Of a DNA stretch of 64,000 nucleotides, positions 62,990 through 64,000 are shown piece after piece. How positions within the stretch are numbered: position 1 is the first letter of the stretch; every line of letters begins with the position of its first letter. Origin of the DNA: Pseudopyrenochaeta lycopersici. Its lineage: Eukaryota; Ascomycota; Dothideomycetes; Pleosporales; Pseudopyrenochaetaceae. The translations under genes and the position numbers were made by a program. The notes beneath the pieces are model-generated. The model worked only from the letters and a program-made list of their open reading frames with translations, had not been told where the DNA came from and searched no databases. The stretch lies in the NCBI GenBank assembly GCA_003313425.1, contig NHZP01000055.1:248001-312000 (forward strand), in the 5' to 3' direction.

Positions 62990-64000
62990 CAGTGCTTGAT
63001 TTGGATCGGACTGGATTGGATTTGACACATGAATCCAGTCCAACCTAAAATTCTAGATTGGAGCTCCAGGAGCGCCAGTGCAGTCCATTACCTAATAAGG
63101 AAATCTAGATAATGATTAGTAAGCAATTTTGGTCGTGAGTTTCTCGCACTTAACTCACCTAATCTACAACAATACTGCCGGCAGAATTGCTGTCTTCAAC
63201 GCTATCCTCTTCACTACCAACAAAACCTTCTTGTCCACCATAATCACCCCATTGTTCACATTCCTCCCATTCAATATCCTTCTCCTCAAACGTGTATTTC
63301 CTTGGCTTCCCATACCAAGCTCGAAGACACTCATTTGCCTCAATAATGTCCGTCTTAAGGCAGGAACGGCGATGGGTGATAAGTATCTTAGCGCTGCTAA
63401 ATAACCGTTCGCATTCATCAGACATAGGAGGGACAGCAAGAGCATCAAGAGCGAATTGTGCGAGATCAGGCTGGCTAAAGTAGCGGTCGTTCCAGTACTG
63501 AATAGGGTCAAAGTACTCCTCGTTAGTGATATATAGATTTGTATCAAGATACTCCTCAAGCTCATCAGGCGCTGAAGGAGTTGGTTCCGGGGTTAGATTT
63601 AATTTGAGCCGCTTATGCTCCCTACAAGATGTGTAGCGTCTTGGACTGCGGCTGCGCTGGTGATAAGGGGTTGATATTGGTGACTGCGAGGAAGACCTGC
63701 CTTTATATTCTTGGAGCCACACCTCTTTTAGAGCCGGTAGAACGTTATTCTTTAACCATGTAGATCGAATCGGGTGGTCGCCCTAGCGTTGCTGAAACCA
63801 GGCCGTCTTTAACGTCGGATTCGTAATAATTGCAGTATAGTACGCCGCGGTCTGATCTGCCATGTTATAGTATTTATTGCACTTCGCCCATGACACGTCC
63901 GCAGCTCCAGCAAGCCACTTATACTCGGGTGTCTGCTCATCAATATAAAGCTGATTGAACTTCTGCTTAGCTAGGTCGAGTTGGAGTAGGAGCCAATCCA
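62990..64000 (-). mobile_element. hAT-A copy 2, truncated by the window edge
   Basis: From CAGTGCTTGATTTGG at 62990 the sequence follows copy 1 (offset 62905) to the last base with no difference that I can find, in the same orientation. The left flanking 8-mer is GATCGTGT. The right end lies beyond the window. Confidence 0.93.
63159..64000 (-). pseudogene. hAT-A copy 2 transposase, C-terminal part
   Basis: Encodes the dimerisation-domain end (LALDALAVPPMSDECERLFS-like) and the preceding region. The in-frame TAG of copy 1 is present here at 63783-63785. The N-terminal half is outside the window. Confidence 0.85.

Overview
This is nuclear DNA of a filamentous ascomycete, most likely a Dothideomycete such as a Pleosporales species. 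The basis is short introns of about 43-75 bases with GTRNGT donors and CTAAC-like branch sites, a Zn2Cys6 transcription factor, a BTB protein, C2H2 proteins, remnants of NACHT and ankyrin genes, and a dense mix of fungal transposon families. Several of the transposons are decayed with CAG>TAG and CAA>TAA changes that look like repeat-induced point mutation (RIP). The genus cannot be fixed from the sequence alone.

Layout. 1-9.2 kb: a hAT element (hAT-A, 85-3077) cuts off the end of an OrsD-like gene. That gene is divergently paired with an unrecognised 587-residue gene. A decayed Tc1/mariner copy (6857-8548) and a long AT-rich foldback element (8547-9243) follow. 9.4-17.2 kb: a CCCH / RING-IBR-RING E3 ligase gene is split before its catalytic RING2 by a full-length Ty3/gypsy chromovirus (11785-17016) with two identical 173-bp LTRs and a CCTTG target duplication. 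17.2-25.3 kb: solo LTRs and a second hAT element (hAT-B) inserted in a BED-finger transposase fragment, followed by a stop-riddled pseudogene. 25.3-28 kb: a gene-poor stretch.

28-48.3 kb: a host gene island of mostly small multi-exon genes, all unrecognised except a 6-exon Zn2Cys6 regulator (31171-33899) and two C2H2-type genes. Several neighbours overlap tail to tail. 48.7-53 kb: a decayed pogo/Fot1-like element with a 12-bp minisatellite, a diverged direct repeat, and a decayed Tc1-like element. 53-59 kb: further hypothetical genes and a BTB gene whose start codon is separated from its body by an intact pogo-like transposon (57146-58992). 59.2-64 kb: ankyrin and NACHT remnants of NLR-type genes, one split by a hAT element (hAT-C, 59878-62765, target duplication CAATGCGC). 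The window ends in a second copy of hAT-A, apparently identical to the first over the roughly 1.0 kb visible.

The common thread is gene disruption. Three host genes (E3 ligase, BTB gene, NACHT relic) and one transposase fragment are each split by a defined insertion, and an OrsD-like gene is truncated by a fifth. The chromovirus and the intact pogo element look young. The chromovirus also shows an adjacent 12-nt self-complementary primer-binding site (Tf1/sushi-type self-priming) and an in-frame UAG between gag and pol. No new defence or metabolic system could be established. The best candidate for something undescribed is the divergent OrsD-like / 587-residue gene pair.
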